From: Micromonospora orduensis
Lineage (GTDB): Bacteria > Actinomycetota > Actinomycetes > Mycobacteriales > Micromonosporaceae
Reading direction: 5' to 3'
NCBI RefSeq assembly: GCF_006228125.1
Contig: NZ_VDFY01000108.1
Location: forward strand, 1 to 38,929
Length of the DNA stretch: 38,929 nt
Positions 10,731 to 18,660 of this stretch are shown here, in pieces. Made by a program: the position numbers and the translations under genes. Position 1 is the stretch's first letter. Every line of letters begins with the position of its first letter. The notes under the pieces were generated by a model. It was not told where the DNA came from. It did no database searches and saw nothing but the letters and a program-made list of their open reading frames with translations.

Positions 10731-11285
10731 TCAGCCGAGGCGGCGGTTCTCGCGGACCAGGCCGCCCTCGCACCAGTCCCGGTAGACGAACAGGTCTGGG
10801 CGGGCCAGCAGCACACGGCCGTTGTGCGCCCAGATCTTCATCAGCTCGTCGCCCTCTCGCTCGGCCTGCTCCACCAGCTTGCGGAATCGGCGCTTCGGGT
10901 GGGCGCGGAATTTCGTCCGGATGCCGTCGGCCGCGTAGATGTACAGGCAGTGCAGCGCGAAGCGCCGGGCCGGACAGGTCGGGTCCATCGCCAGGTCGAA
11001 GAGCGTCAGCACCAGCCGGTCACCGGAGACCAGGAGGTCCCAGTCCGGCGGCATGGAAGCCAACGGCACCGAATCAGGCTGGTACGCCCAAGCTCGCAAC
11101 TCCGCCGGAGTTGGATCGACGGGGTTGGCGAAGCCGTGGAACGTCGACTCCTGCACGCTCACCGGCCAACCTTCCGCTCTCGCCCGCGCGTGGGCACGTT
11201 CCCACCCGCGAACGCTGGCTGCTGGGGCGAAACGGTAACCCGCCGCCGGGTGCTGCGGTAGTCCCCGTGGGGAGCAATTCAGCAA
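10731..11285 (-). CDS. Hypothetical protein
   Basis: This soluble protein is up to 184 aa. It is rich in aromatic and basic residues in its C-terminal half (around KFRAHPKRRFRKLVEQAEREGDE reduced: a basic helix near residues 128-148, then a WAHNGRVLLARPDLFVYRDW strand-like stretch near 152-171). It has no membrane segment and no motif I can name. The only upstream start in frame is a TTG at 11285 and there is no convincing ribosome-binding site, so the true start may be downstream. It is 19 bp after the stop of the antiporter gene on the same strand and may be co-transcribed with it. Confidence 0.6.
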   Translation of the reverse strand: MLNCSPRGLPQHPAAGYRFAPAASVRGWERAHARARAEGWPVSVQESTFHGFANPVDPTPAELRAWAYQPDSVPLASMPPDWDLLVSGDRLVLTLFDLAMDPTCPARRFALHCLYIYAADGIRTKFRAHPKRRFRKLVEQAEREGDELMKIWAHNGRVLLARPDLFVYRDWCEGGLVRENRRLG

Positions 11286-11304
11286 CCGTTGGCTGGAGCG
11301 GGCG

Positions 11305-12516
11305 TCAGTCGTGGATCGGAACCGGCGCCGAGCGTTGGGCCGCCGCGGCGGCGCGGGTGCGCAGCCACCGTTTGAACCACGGGAAGTCGGGCAGTCGGGC
11401 CAGCATCGGCCCGGTCACCACGGTGATGAGGACGTACGCCGTGGCCAGCGCCGCCAGCCGAGGCTCGACGCTGCCGGCGGCGACCGCGAGCCCGGCGATG
11501 ACGATGGAGAACTCACCACGGGGTACGAGTGCCAGGCCGGCCCGCCATCGACCGGGTTCGGCGATGCCGACCCGTCGCGCCGCCAGGTAACCGGTGAGCG
11601 TCTTCGTCGCCATGGTGACGATGGCCAGGGCGAGCGCCGGCAGCAGCACCGGCGGGATGTCCCGTGGATCGGTGACCAGGCCGAAGAAGACGAAGAACAC
11701 CGCGGCGAACAGGTCCCGCAGGGGGGAGAGCAGTTCGGTCGCGTGGTGCGCCACCGGGCCGGAGAGCGCGATGCCGACCAGGAACGCGCCGACCGCCGCC
11801 GACACCTGGAGCTTCGCCGCGATGCCGGCGATCAGCAGGGTCAGACCGAGTACGCCGAGCAGCAGCGCCTCCGGGTCCTTCGCCGACAGGGCGGACGAGA
11901 TGAGGTGGCCGTACCGGATGGCGACCACCAGCACGATCAGCACCGTGCCCACCGCGACGGTGAGTGCGATGCCGCCGCCGAGCAGGCCGGTCCCGGCCAG
12001 TACCGCGGTGACCAGCGGCAGGTAGAGCGCCATCGCCAGGTCCTCGATCACGAGAACCGAGAGGATGACGGGGGTTTCCCGGTTACCGAGTCGGCCCAGG
12101 TCGGCGAGGACCTTGGCGATCACACCGGAGGAGGAGACCCAGGTGATGCCGCCGAGTACCAGGGCGGCGACCCAGTCCCAGCCGAGCAGCAGGGCGAACC
12201 CCGCGCCCGGTAGCGCGTTGAGGACGCCGTCGATCAGTCCGGCCGGGGCCGCTGACCGGAGGTTGCCGACGAGTTCGTTGGCCGAGTACTCCAGGCCGAG
12301 CATCACCAGCAGCAGGATGACGCCGATCTCGGCGCCGACCGCGAAGAACTCCTCGCTGGCGGCCAGCGGGAGCAGACCACCGTGCCCGAAGGCGAGCCCG
12401 GCCAGCAGGTAGAGGGGGATGGGTGAGAGGCCGACGCGACGGCTGAGCCGACCGAGGACACCGAGCAGGAGGAGCAGCGCGCCGACTTCGACGAGCAGTG
12501 TGGTGGAGTCGTGCAT
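11305..12516 (-). CDS. khtU: CPA2-type cation/proton antiporter (KhtU-like)
   Basis: The 403-aa protein has about twelve hydrophobic segments and no soluble C-terminal domain, as in the Na+/H+ exchanger (CPA2/KefB) family. A repeated GLEYS-like stretch near residue 75, the polar WVSSSGV stretch in a membrane segment near 129 and the LVIEDLAM stretch near 154-161, with its acidic pair, match the ion-binding core. The partner gene upstream encodes a KhtT-like regulator, the arrangement of the Bacillus KhtTU K+/H+ antiporter. The likely role is K+ (or Na+) efflux in exchange for protons. Only 5 nt separate it from the regulator's stop. Confidence 0.85.
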   Translation of the reverse strand: MHDSTTLLVEVGALLLLLGVLGRLSRRVGLSPIPLYLLAGLAFGHGGLLPLAASEEFFAVGAEIGVILLLVMLGLEYSANELVGNLRSAAPAGLIDGVLNALPGAGFALLLGWDWVAALVLGGITWVSSSGVIAKVLADLGRLGNRETPVILSVLVIEDLAMALYLPLVTAVLAGTGLLGGGIALTVAVGTVLIVLVVAIRYGHLISSALSAKDPEALLLGVLGLTLLIAGIAAKLQVSAAVGAFLVGIALSGPVAHHATELLSPLRDLFAAVFFVFFGLVTDPRDIPPVLLPALALAIVTMATKTLTGYLAARRVGIAEPGRWRAGLALVPRGEFSIVIAGLAVAAGSVEPRLAALATAYVLITVVTGPMLARLPDFPWFKRWLRTRAAAAAQRSAPVPIHD

Positions 12517-12521
12517 CCGCC

Positions 12522-13022
12522 TCAGCCGTCCGGGTCACTGTCGGCGAGGATGGCGGACACGCCGTCGAGACCCCTGCGGGTCCCGACAACGACCACCACG
12601 TCGCCGGCCGCGAAGCGGAACGAGGGAAGCGGCGAGACGATGACCTCGCCGTCACGCAGCACCGCCACGATGGAGGCGCTGGTGCGGGTACGCGCCTTGG
12701 TCTCGCCGAGCCTCCGATTGACGTATCGCGACCCGGCCGGGATGGCGATCTGCTCGGTGAGCAGACCGGCGGCCTGCTCGCGGAGCCCGGAGAGCTGGCC
12801 GAGCATCAGCGACGCGCCGAGGATGTCGGCCAGCGCCTCGGCCTCGTCGTCGGTCAGCGGAATGTCCGCCTGGCAGGCGTCGGGATCGTCCGGGTCGTAG
12901 AGGACGAGATCACGGCGGCCATTGCGGTGGGAGACGACGCCCAGGCGGCGTCCGGACTCCGTCACCAGATCGTGGCGTACCCCGATCCCGGGTAAGGCGG
13001 TCTGCTCGACACGTACTCGCAC
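12522..13022 (-). CDS. khtT: KhtT-like RCK_C (TrkA-C) regulatory subunit of the antiporter
   Basis: This soluble 166-aa protein has an N-terminal half typical of KhtT. Its C-terminal RCK_C/TrkA-C domain (about 85-160) ends in the pattern V-x-PLPSFRFAAGDVVVVVGTRRGL. KhtT peripherally gates KhtU, and RCK_C domains of this type bind nucleotides (c-di-AMP in Bacillus KhtT); ligand binding here is inferred. It is the first gene of a two-gene unit with khtU. The start lies about 65 bp from palindromic repeat copy A. The symbol rests on gene order plus domain content. Confidence 0.82.
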   Translation of the reverse strand: MRVRVEQTALPGIGVRHDLVTESGRRLGVVSHRNGRRDLVLYDPDDPDACQADIPLTDDEAEALADILGASLMLGQLSGLREQAAGLLTEQIAIPAGSRYVNRRLGETKARTRTSASIVAVLRDGEVIVSPLPSFRFAAGDVVVVVGTRRGLDGVSAILADSDPDG

Positions 13023-13088
13023 CCACCCAGGCTACCGCTAGGTGAACAGACGGCAGATCTTGGAAGCCGCGCCCCCTGCCCGGCCATT

Positions 13089-13157
13089 ATCAACACGAGA
13101 TCGCCGATATCGCGGTATCCCGGCGGGACACCCCCAGATCAGCGATCTCGTGTCGAT
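13089..13157. repeat. Palindromic repeat element, copy A
   Basis: Perfect arms ACACGAGATCGC (13093-13104) and GCGATCTCGTGT (13142-13153) extend with few mismatches to 13089-13157. The centre contains GCGGGACACCCCCA. Arms and centre match copy B at 13905-13980 closely. It lies 30 nt after the GntR stop and 67 bp before khtT begins, so it could end the GntR transcript. Confidence 0.8.
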
Positions 13158-13186
13158 CTAGAGGGCGCCGCCACGACTCGGGAGGT

Positions 13187-13405
13187 CTACGGCTTCTCCG
13201 CCACGAACACGCCGACGCCTTCCAGCGTCTCGGTCAAGCCGGTCGCCCGGAGGATCATCATGGCCTTGCCGACCACGGTGTCCGACACGCCGTACTCCTT
13301 GCAGAGCTGCGACCGGCTCGGCAGCTTCGTGCCGGGCGGCCACGCGCCTGATTCGATCTTCGTTCGTAGCTCGTCTGCGAGCACCTGGTATTGCTGCTTG
13401 GGCAT
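13187..13405 (-). CDS. Minimal GntR-family transcriptional regulator
   Basis: The 72-aa protein consists of little more than a GntR winged helix-turn-helix: QVLADELRTKIESGAWPPGTKLPSR, then a recognition helix around SDTVVGKAMMILRATGL and a short wing ending at EGVGVFVAEK (the longest run here is split over residues 6-30). No effector-binding domain follows, unlike FadR, HutC or MocR members. ATG 13405 is preferred over GTG 13411 because GGGGAG is spaced properly for it. It is divergent from a small gene across a region with two palindromic operators, so autoregulation and control of the 13650 gene are likely. Confidence 0.85.
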   Translation of the reverse strand: MPKQQYQVLADELRTKIESGAWPPGTKLPSRSQLCKEYGVSDTVVGKAMMILRATGLTETLEGVGVFVAEKP

Positions 13406-13445
13406 ACACACTCCCCGGATGGCACGCCCATTCGATCACGCGACC

Positions 13446-13471
13446 ACCTACAACCTCAAGCAATTGGAGCC
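13446..13471. promoter_or_regulatory. Probable GntR operator 1 (imperfect)
   Basis: ACCTACAA, 10 nt, then TTGgAGcc: the left half is identical to operator 2, while the right half matches at 5 of 8 positions with the same 10-nt spacing. Its centre is 35 bp from that of operator 2, and it is the one nearer to the GntR gene. Confidence 0.6.
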
Positions 13472-13477
13472 CGGTCA

Positions 13478-13507
13478 TTGACCTACAACCGCTACCGATT
13501 GTAGGTT
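13478..13507 (+). promoter_or_regulatory. Predicted promoter containing GntR operator 2
   Basis: A TTGACC -35 box (13478-13483), an 18-bp spacer and a TAGGTT -10 box (13502-13507) face the small genes at 13627 and 13650. A perfect palindrome, ACCTACAA-N10-TTGTAGGT (13481-13506), spans from the -35 to the -10, so a bound repressor would exclude RNA polymerase. Confidence 0.65.
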
Positions 13508-13626
13508 CGGATCGAACGCTTCCGGATGGCACTGGAGCGCTCAGAGGGCCGGGGCGAGCTTCCCCGTGGTTCGTCCCGGCCCTGCTCATTTCCACCGCGC
13601 TGCGCACTGCGAGGAGGACCACGCTC

Positions 13627-13650
13627 ATGTCTGACCTGGTGCGACGCTGA
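13627..13650 (+). CDS. Seven-codon mini-ORF coupled to the next gene
   Basis: ATG at 13627 opens MSDLVRR followed by TGA, and the last base of that stop is the first base of the next gene's ATG (TGATG). It is preceded at good spacing by GAGGAGG (13611-13617), the strongest ribosome-binding site in this region, whereas the 85-aa gene itself lacks one in a suitable place. The mini-ORF therefore probably loads ribosomes that reinitiate on the downstream gene. The peptide may have no function of its own. Confidence 0.5.
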   Translation: MSDLVRR

Positions 13651-13907
13651 TGACCGGGCGGTTCGTCATTCATCTGCCGATCTCGGCGCCCGACCTGGCG
13701 CGCGCCAAGATGTTGGGTCGGACCGCCGGACGGTCGCTGGCCTTCCTCGCCCGGATCGATCTCGGCGGGATCACCGTCTCCACCGAGGACGATCAAGGGG
13801 TCCGGCACTGGGTCTTCTGTGACCGGCGGCTGGACGGTGGTCGTCGTTGCGTGCTCCGCGCCGACCACGAGACGCCCTGCACCGCCCGCCTACCCCGCCG
13901 GGCTTGA
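13650..13907 (+). CDS. Small protein with a C-x9-C-x5-H-x3-C cluster
   Basis: The product is 85 aa. The first 55 residues look like a small alpha/beta fold (an ARAKMLGRTAGRSLAFLARI helix near 17-36, then strands). Cys57, Cys67, His73 and Cys77 form a possible zinc site at the C-terminal end. Translation probably depends on the overlapping mini-ORF (TGATG). It is divergent from the minimal GntR regulator across shared operators. The stop codon is contributed by the outer arm of palindromic repeat copy B. I do not recognise the family; the zinc site is inferred only from residue spacing. Confidence 0.65.
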   Translation: MTGRFVIHLPISAPDLARAKMLGRTAGRSLAFLARIDLGGITVSTEDDQGVRHWVFCDRRLDGGRRCVLRADHETPCTARLPRRA

Positions 13908-13980
13908 TCGACACCAGATCGCCGATGTGGTGGCATCCAGCGAGCGGGACACCCCCACATCGGCGATCTTGAGTCGATCA
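13905..13980. repeat. Palindromic repeat element, copy B
   Basis: The 26-nt arms (13905-13930 and 13955-13980) are reverse complements at 24 of 26 positions, beginning TGATCGAC and ending GTCGATCA, around a 24-nt centre that includes GCGGGACACCCCCA as in copy A. It lies exactly between the convergent 13650 and 13992 genes, so it can act as a two-way terminator. Confidence 0.85.
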
Positions 13981-13991
13981 ACCGGCGATCG

Positions 13992-15128
13992 TCAGCGGAG
14001 GCCGGCGAAGAACCCGCGGATGTCGCCGACCAGCACATCGGTGGCCTGGTGAGCGGCATAGTGGCCGCCGACGTCGCCGCGTCCCTCGACATCCGTCTCG
14101 TACGCCGTCCAGCGGACGATGTTCGCGTGGTCCCGCTCGGCGAAGCGGCGGATCGACTGGAAGTCGCCGGGGAACATGGCCAACGCGGTCGGCGCCGTGG
14201 TCGGCTCGGACAGCTGCTGACCGGCGTGCGCGTCCTCCCAGTAGAACCGGATCGCCGAGGCGGCCGTGCCGGTGAACCAGTAGACCGCCACGTTGGCCAG
14301 GATGAAGTCGGCGTCCAGGCTCTCGTCGAAGAGTTGGGCGTTCCAGGCGAGCAGCCCCACTGGCGAGTCGGCCAGCGCGAACGCCAGGGTCTGCGGCTGC
14401 TGGCTGTGCACCTGATTGAAGGAGAACTTGTTCTCGTAGAACCACTGGAGGTGCCCGAGCGCCGCCTGGTCCGCCTCGGACAGCCCGGCGAACTCGGCCG
14501 GATCGCCGGAGGGGAACGAGAAGAGCTGGGTGACGTGCACGCCGAGGACGTGCTCCGCGTCGATCCGGCCCAGCTCCGGCGCGACCATCGAGCCGGCGTC
14601 GTTGCCGACCGCGCCGTAGCTGTCGTACCCCAGTCGGTTCATCAGCTCGGCCCAGGCGCGGGCCGTGCGGAAGCGGTTCCAGCCGGCGCTGCGGGTGGGG
14701 CCGGAGAACCCGAAGCCGGGCAGCGACGGGATGACCAGGTGGAAGGCAGGCGCCGCCGGGTCGCTCGGCTCGGTGAGCGGGCCGATCACGTCCAGGTATT
14801 CCAGCACCGAGCCCGGCCAGCCGTGGGTGAGCACCAGGGCGGTGGCGTCGGCCCGGGACGACCGGACGTGCAGGAAGTGGATCTGCTCGCCGTCGATCTC
14901 GGTGACGAACTGCGGGTGGGCGTTCAGCCGGGCCTCGACGGCCCGCCAGTCGAACCCGTCCCGCCACCGGTCGGCGAGGGCGAGCACGCGGTCGTTGCGC
15001 ATCCCGTAAGCGTCACCGACCCCCGGCAGGTCGGCGGGCCAGATCGTGCGGTCCAGTCGGGTGACCAGGTCGTCGAGGGCGGTCTGCGGGATCTCGACGC
15101 GGAACGGGCGGATCGCGGGGCCGGTCAT
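13992..15128 (-). CDS. Epoxide hydrolase, alpha/beta-hydrolase fold with EHN domain
   Basis: The protein is 378 aa. An EHN-type N-terminal domain (about 5-110) precedes the catalytic fold. HGWPGS (102-107) forms the oxyanion hole, GNDAGS (175-180) carries the nucleophile Asp177, and GGH near the end supplies His356. Tyr residues in the lid could activate the epoxide. This is the usual layout of soluble epoxide hydrolases that open epoxides by an ester intermediate; the physiological substrate cannot be read from sequence. It is divergent from a TetR gene with operator-like palindromes between them, suggesting induction by a small hydrophobic compound. Confidence 0.9.
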   Translation of the reverse strand: MTGPAIRPFRVEIPQTALDDLVTRLDRTIWPADLPGVGDAYGMRNDRVLALADRWRDGFDWRAVEARLNAHPQFVTEIDGEQIHFLHVRSSRADATALVLTHGWPGSVLEYLDVIGPLTEPSDPAAPAFHLVIPSLPGFGFSGPTRSAGWNRFRTARAWAELMNRLGYDSYGAVGNDAGSMVAPELGRIDAEHVLGVHVTQLFSFPSGDPAEFAGLSEADQAALGHLQWFYENKFSFNQVHSQQPQTLAFALADSPVGLLAWNAQLFDESLDADFILANVAVYWFTGTAASAIRFYWEDAHAGQQLSEPTTAPTALAMFPGDFQSIRRFAERDHANIVRWTAYETDVEGRGDVGGHYAAHQATDVLVGDIRGFFAGLR

Positions 15129-15143
15129 GCGGGGACTCCTTCG

Positions 15144-15161
15144 GAACGGAATGTTTCGTTC
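15144..15161. promoter_or_regulatory. TetR operator-like palindrome 1
   Basis: GAACGgaatgtttCGTTC has 5-bp perfect arms plus partial inner symmetry. It lies 16 bp upstream of the epoxide hydrolase start and shares the GAACG/CGTTC half-sites with palindrome 2. A TAATGT -10-like box on the minus strand (15174-15169) is just beside it. Confidence 0.6.
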
Positions 15162-15181
15162 TGCCAGAACATTAGCAGACC

Positions 15182-15196
15182 GGAACGATCCGTTCC
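15182..15196. promoter_or_regulatory. TetR operator-like palindrome 2
   Basis: GGAACG-ATC-CGTTCC is a perfect palindrome with a 3-nt spacer. It lies just upstream of a TACTGT -10-like box (15202-15207), which is only 6 nt from the TetR ATG, consistent with a leaderless, self-repressed message. Confidence 0.65.
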
Positions 15197-15213
15197 ACTG
15201 CTACTGTGGGGCC

Positions 15214-15858
15214 ATGCCGACGACTTCCGGAAACGCCCTGGCCGGCCGCCGCGCCCAGGCCGCCCGCAACGACGAGGTGATCCTCGAAGCCGCCCGCGCC
15301 GTCTTCCTCGACGACCCGAAGGCGCCGATCGCCGCCGTCGCCGAACGCGCCGGCGTCGGCATCAGCGCGCTCTACCGGCGGTACGCGGGCAAGGAGGACC
15401 TGCTGCGCCAGCTCTGCCACGACGGGCTGCGCCGCTACATCGCCGTGGCCGAGGCGGCGCTCGCCGAGCCGGACGACTGGGCCGCGTTCACCGGATTCCT
15501 CACCCGGATCGTCGACGCCGACGTGCACTCGCTCACCGTCCACCTGGCCGGCACGTTCACCCCGACCGAGGAGATGGGCCGGGATGCGCTGCGCGCCAGC
15601 GAGCTGGCCACCGCGCTCGTCGACCGGGCGCACGCCAGTGGGCGACTGCGCCCCGACGTGGTCGTGCAGGACCTGGGGCTGGTGCTGGAGGCGTGCGCGG
15701 CGGTGCGCGTACCCGATGCGGAGCGGACCCGCCAGCTGCGCCGCCGGCAGCTCGCGGTGCTGCTCGGCGGCCTGTCGACGGCGCCGGACTCCGACCCGCT
15801 GCCCGGCCCGCCCCCGGCGGCCGGCGAGTTCGACTGGCGGTGGCGGCTCCGGGAGTGA
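15214..15858 (+). CDS. TetR-family transcriptional regulator
   Basis: The 214-aa protein has the TetR helix-turn-helix at about 20-70 (ILEAARAVF, then IAAVAERAGVGISALYRRY), followed by KEDLLRQL. The C-terminal helical ligand domain is of the SBD-like type, with a loose Pro-rich tail near 190-205. ATG at 15214 begins a credible TetR N-terminus; the frame extends upstream, but only antisense to the divergent gene. It probably controls the divergent epoxide hydrolase and itself through the GAACG/CGTTC palindromes. It ends 21 bp before the clpB HAIR. Confidence 0.9.
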   Translation: MPTTSGNALAGRRAQAARNDEVILEAARAVFLDDPKAPIAAVAERAGVGISALYRRYAGKEDLLRQLCHDGLRRYIAVAEAALAEPDDWAAFTGFLTRIVDADVHSLTVHLAGTFTPTEEMGRDALRASELATALVDRAHASGRLRPDVVVQDLGLVLEACAAVRVPDAERTRQLRRRQLAVLLGGLSTAPDSDPLPGPPPAAGEFDWRWRLRE

Positions 15859-15878
15859 TGACCGTCACAGCGGTAAGG

Positions 15879-15897
15879 TTGAGTGGAATACGCTCAA
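15879..15897. promoter_or_regulatory. HAIR operator upstream of clpB
   Basis: TTGAGT-N7-GCTCAA has the same 19-bp geometry as the dnaK HAIR with one substitution in the right half (G for A). It lies 48 bp before the clpB ATG and a TACGCT -10-like box (15889-15894) falls inside it. HspR control of clpB is established in streptomycetes and mycobacteria; here it is inferred from the site. Confidence 0.8.
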
Positions 15898-15944
15898 CTC
15901 TGGTTGTGTCCAACCCAGTGGACAACGCCGATCCGGGGGAGCCC

Positions 15945-18536
15945 ATGAACACCGAAAGACTCACCACCAAGAGCCGCGAAACCATCACCGGTGCCGTCGC
16001 GCTGGCCAACCAGCGTGGCCACGCCACCGTGGAGCCCTGGCACCTGCTGCTGTCCCTGCTGGACACCGACGGCTCGACCGCCGCCGGCCTGCTGCGCGCC
16101 GTCGGGGCCGACCCCGCCGAACTGCGCCGGGCTGCCCAGCGGGCGGTCGACGCCCTGCCGGCCGCGCGGGGCTCCAGCATCGCCGAGCCCACGCTGGCCC
16201 GGGAGTTCGTCAACGCCATCGGCGCCGCCGAGCAGATCGCCCGGCCGCTGGGCGACGAGTACACCTCCACCGAACACCTGCTCGCCGGCCTGGCCCGGGT
16301 GGGTGGCGCGGTGTCCGGCGCGCTGAAGACCGCCGGCGCCACCGAGGAGGCCCTTGTCGCCGCCTTCCCGACCGTCCGGGGCGGGGACCGGCGGGTCACC
16401 ACCGCCGACCCGGAGCAGACCTACCAGGCCCTCACCAAGTACGGCGTCGACCTCACCGCCAGCGCCCGCGACGGCAAGATCGACCCGGTGATCGGCCGTG
16501 ATTCGGAGATCCGCCGGGTCATCCAGGTCCTCTCCCGCCGTACCAAGAACAACCCGGTGCTGATCGGCGAGCCCGGCGTCGGAAAGACCGCGATCGTCGA
16601 GGGCCTCGCCCAGCGGATCGTGGCCGGCGACGTCCCCGAGTCGCTGCGCGACAAGAAGCTGGTCTCACTGGACCTCGGCGCGATGGTCGCCGGCGCGCAG
16701 TACCGGGGCCAGTTCGAGGAGCGGCTGAAGTCCGTCCTGGAGGAGATCAAGAACTCCAACGGGCAGGTCATCACGTTCCTCGACGAGCTGCACACGGTCG
16801 TCGGCGCCGGCAAGGGCGAGGGCTCGATGGACGCCGGCAACATGCTCAAGCCGATGCTCGCCCGTGGTGAGCTGCGGATGGTCGGCGCCACCACGCTGGA
16901 CGAGTACCGCGAGCACATCGAGAAGGACCCGGCGCTGGAGCGGCGCTTCCAGCCGGTGCTGGTCGGCGAGCCGACCATCGAGGACACCATCGGCATCCTG
17001 CGCGGGCTCAAGGAGCGCTACGAGGTGCACCACGGCGTACGGATCACCGACGCCGCGCTGGTCGCCGCCGCCGCCCTCTCCGACCGCTACATCACCGACC
17101 GGTTCCTGCCGGACAAGGCGATCGACCTGGTCGACGAGTCCGCGTCCCGGCTGCGGATGGAGATCGACTCCCGCCCGGTCGAGGTCGACGAGATCGAGCG
17201 GGCGGTCCGCCGGCTGGAGATCGAGGAGATGGCGCTGGCCAAGGAGCCGGACGCCGCCTCCGCCGAACGCCTGGAGCGGCTGCGCAAGGAGCTGGCCGAC
17301 AAGCGCGAACAGCTCACCGTGCTCTCCGAGCGCTGGCAGACCGAGAAGAGCCACATCACCAAGCTCTCCACGGCCAAGGAGGAGCTGGAGCGCCTGGGCG
17401 GCGAGGCCGAGCGGGCCGAGCGCGACGGTGAGCTGGAGCGCGCCGCCGAGCTGCGCTACGGCCGCATCCCCGCCCTCAAGGTGGAGCTGACGCAGGCCGC
17501 CGAGGAGCTGGCCCGACTCCAGGCCGACGGCGCGATGCTCAAGGAGGAGGTCGGCGCGGACGACATCGCGGCCGTCGTCGCCTCCTGGACGGGCATCCCG
17601 GCGGGACGGCTGCTGGAGGGCGAGACGGCCAAGCTGCTGCGCATGGAGGAGTCGCTGGCCAGCCGGGTGGTCGGTCAGGCCGAGGCCGTGAGCGCGGTCT
17701 CCGACGCCGTACGCCGGGCGCGGGCGGGTGTCGCCGACCCGGACCGGCCGACGGGCAGCTTCCTCTTCCTCGGCCCGACCGGTGTGGGCAAGACCGAGCT
17801 GGCGAAGGCGCTCGCCGAGTTCCTCTTCGACGACGAGCGGGCCATGGTCCGCATCGACATGAGCGAGTACGGCGAGAAGCACTCCGTCGCCCGCCTGGTC
17901 GGCGCCCCGCCCGGCTACGTCGGCTACGAGGAGGGTGGTCAGCTCACCGAGGCGGTGCGCCGCCGCCCGTACTCGGTGATCCTGCTGGACGAGGTGGAGA
18001 AGGCCCACCCGGATGTGTTCGACGTGCTGCTCCAAGTGCTCGACGACGGTCGGCTCACCGACGGCCAGGGCCGCACCGTGGACTTCCGCAACGCGATCCT
18101 GATCCTCACCTCCAACCTCGGGTCGTCGGTGATCAGCGACCTGACGCTGGCCGAGGAGCAGCGCCGGGAGGGCGTCCTCGCCGTGGTCCGGTCGCACTTC
18201 AAGCCCGAGTTCCTCAACCGGCTGGACGACATCGTGGTCTTCGCCTCGCTGCGGGGGGACGACCTGCGTTCCATCGTCGACATCCAGCTGGACCGGATGC
18301 GCAGGCGTCTGGCGGATCGCCGACTGGCGCTGGACATCACCGAGTCCGCGCGTCAGTGGTTGGCCGAGCACGGCTACGACCCGATCTACGGTGCCCGCCC
18401 GCTGCGTCGCCTGGTCCAGACGGCCATCGGAGACCAGCTGGCCAAGGCCCTGCTGAGCGGGTCGGTCCGCGACGGCGACACGGTGAAGACGGACCTGGAC
18501 CCCGCCACCAACACCCTGACGGTGACCCCGGCCTGA
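15945..18536 (+). CDS. clpB: ClpB disaggregase (Hsp100 AAA+ ATPase)
   Basis: The 863-aa ring ATPase pulls polypeptides out of aggregates together with DnaK. It has a Clp N domain (1-145), a first AAA+ module with GEPGVGKT (208-215), a coiled-coil middle domain (about 405-530) that contacts DnaK, a second AAA+ module with GPTGVGKT (about 609-616) and a C-terminal D2 region containing the YGARPLRR arginine-sensor stretch. ATG at 15945 follows GGGGGAG; an open frame extends far upstream through the TetR gene but is spurious. The HAIR upstream joins clpB to the HspR regulon. Palindromic repeat C follows the stop by 29 nt. Confidence 0.97.
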   Translation: MNTERLTTKSRETITGAVALANQRGHATVEPWHLLLSLLDTDGSTAAGLLRAVGADPAELRRAAQRAVDALPAARGSSIAEPTLAREFVNAIGAAEQIARPLGDEYTSTEHLLAGLARVGGAVSGALKTAGATEEALVAAFPTVRGGDRRVTTADPEQTYQALTKYGVDLTASARDGKIDPVIGRDSEIRRVIQVLSRRTKNNPVLIGEPGVGKTAIVEGLAQRIVAGDVPESLRDKKLVSLDLGAMVAGAQYRGQFEERLKSVLEEIKNSNGQVITFLDELHTVVGAGKGEGSMDAGNMLKPMLARGELRMVGATTLDEYREHIEKDPALERRFQPVLVGEPTIEDTIGILRGLKERYEVHHGVRITDAALVAAAALSDRYITDRFLPDKAIDLVDESASRLRMEIDSRPVEVDEIERAVRRLEIEEMALAKEPDAASAERLERLRKELADKREQLTVLSERWQTEKSHITKLSTAKEELERLGGEAERAERDGELERAAELRYGRIPALKVELTQAAEELARLQADGAMLKEEVGADDIAAVVASWTGIPAGRLLEGETAKLLRMEESLASRVVGQAEAVSAVSDAVRRARAGVADPDRPTGSFLFLGPTGVGKTELAKALAEFLFDDERAMVRIDMSEYGEKHSVARLVGAPPGYVGYEEGGQLTEAVRRRPYSVILLDEVEKAHPDVFDVLLQVLDDGRLTDGQGRTVDFRNAILILTSNLGSSVISDLTLAEEQRREGVLAVVRSHFKPEFLNRLDDIVVFASLRGDDLRSIVDIQLDRMRRRLADRRLALDITESARQWLAEHGYDPIYGARPLRRLVQTAIGDQLAKALLSGSVRDGDTVKTDLDPATNTLTVTPA

Positions 18537-18565
18537 CAGCGCACACACCCGCCGGCCGCGGCGAC

Positions 18566-18619
18566 GATCAAGAGGTTTGCGTCATCGGGACGTCTGCAGA
18601 TGACGCAAACCTCTTGATC
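18566..18619. repeat. Palindromic element, copy C (perfect 21-bp arms)
   Basis: Arms 18566-18586 and 18599-18619 are perfect complements, starting GATCAAGAGG and ending CCTCTTGATC, with a 12-nt loop beginning GGGAC. The arm sequence differs from copies A and B, but size, GATC-type ends, GGGAC centre and position after a gene are alike. It probably terminates clpB. Confidence 0.85.
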
Positions 18620-18660
18620 AACAGGGGTGGGAGGTGGACGATCGGGGAAAGGGTGAGGGC

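Noticed and set aside
14049..15944. Long rightward frame that would fuse about 630 residues to ClpB
   Set aside because: It is antisense to the epoxide hydrolase and out of frame with TetR; the ClpB N domain starts at 15945 after a good ribosome-binding site and a HAIR.
13089..18619. Palindromic elements A-C as insertion sequences or att sites
   Set aside because: No transposase, integrase or target-site duplications were seen; the copies fit terminator or REP-like elements better.
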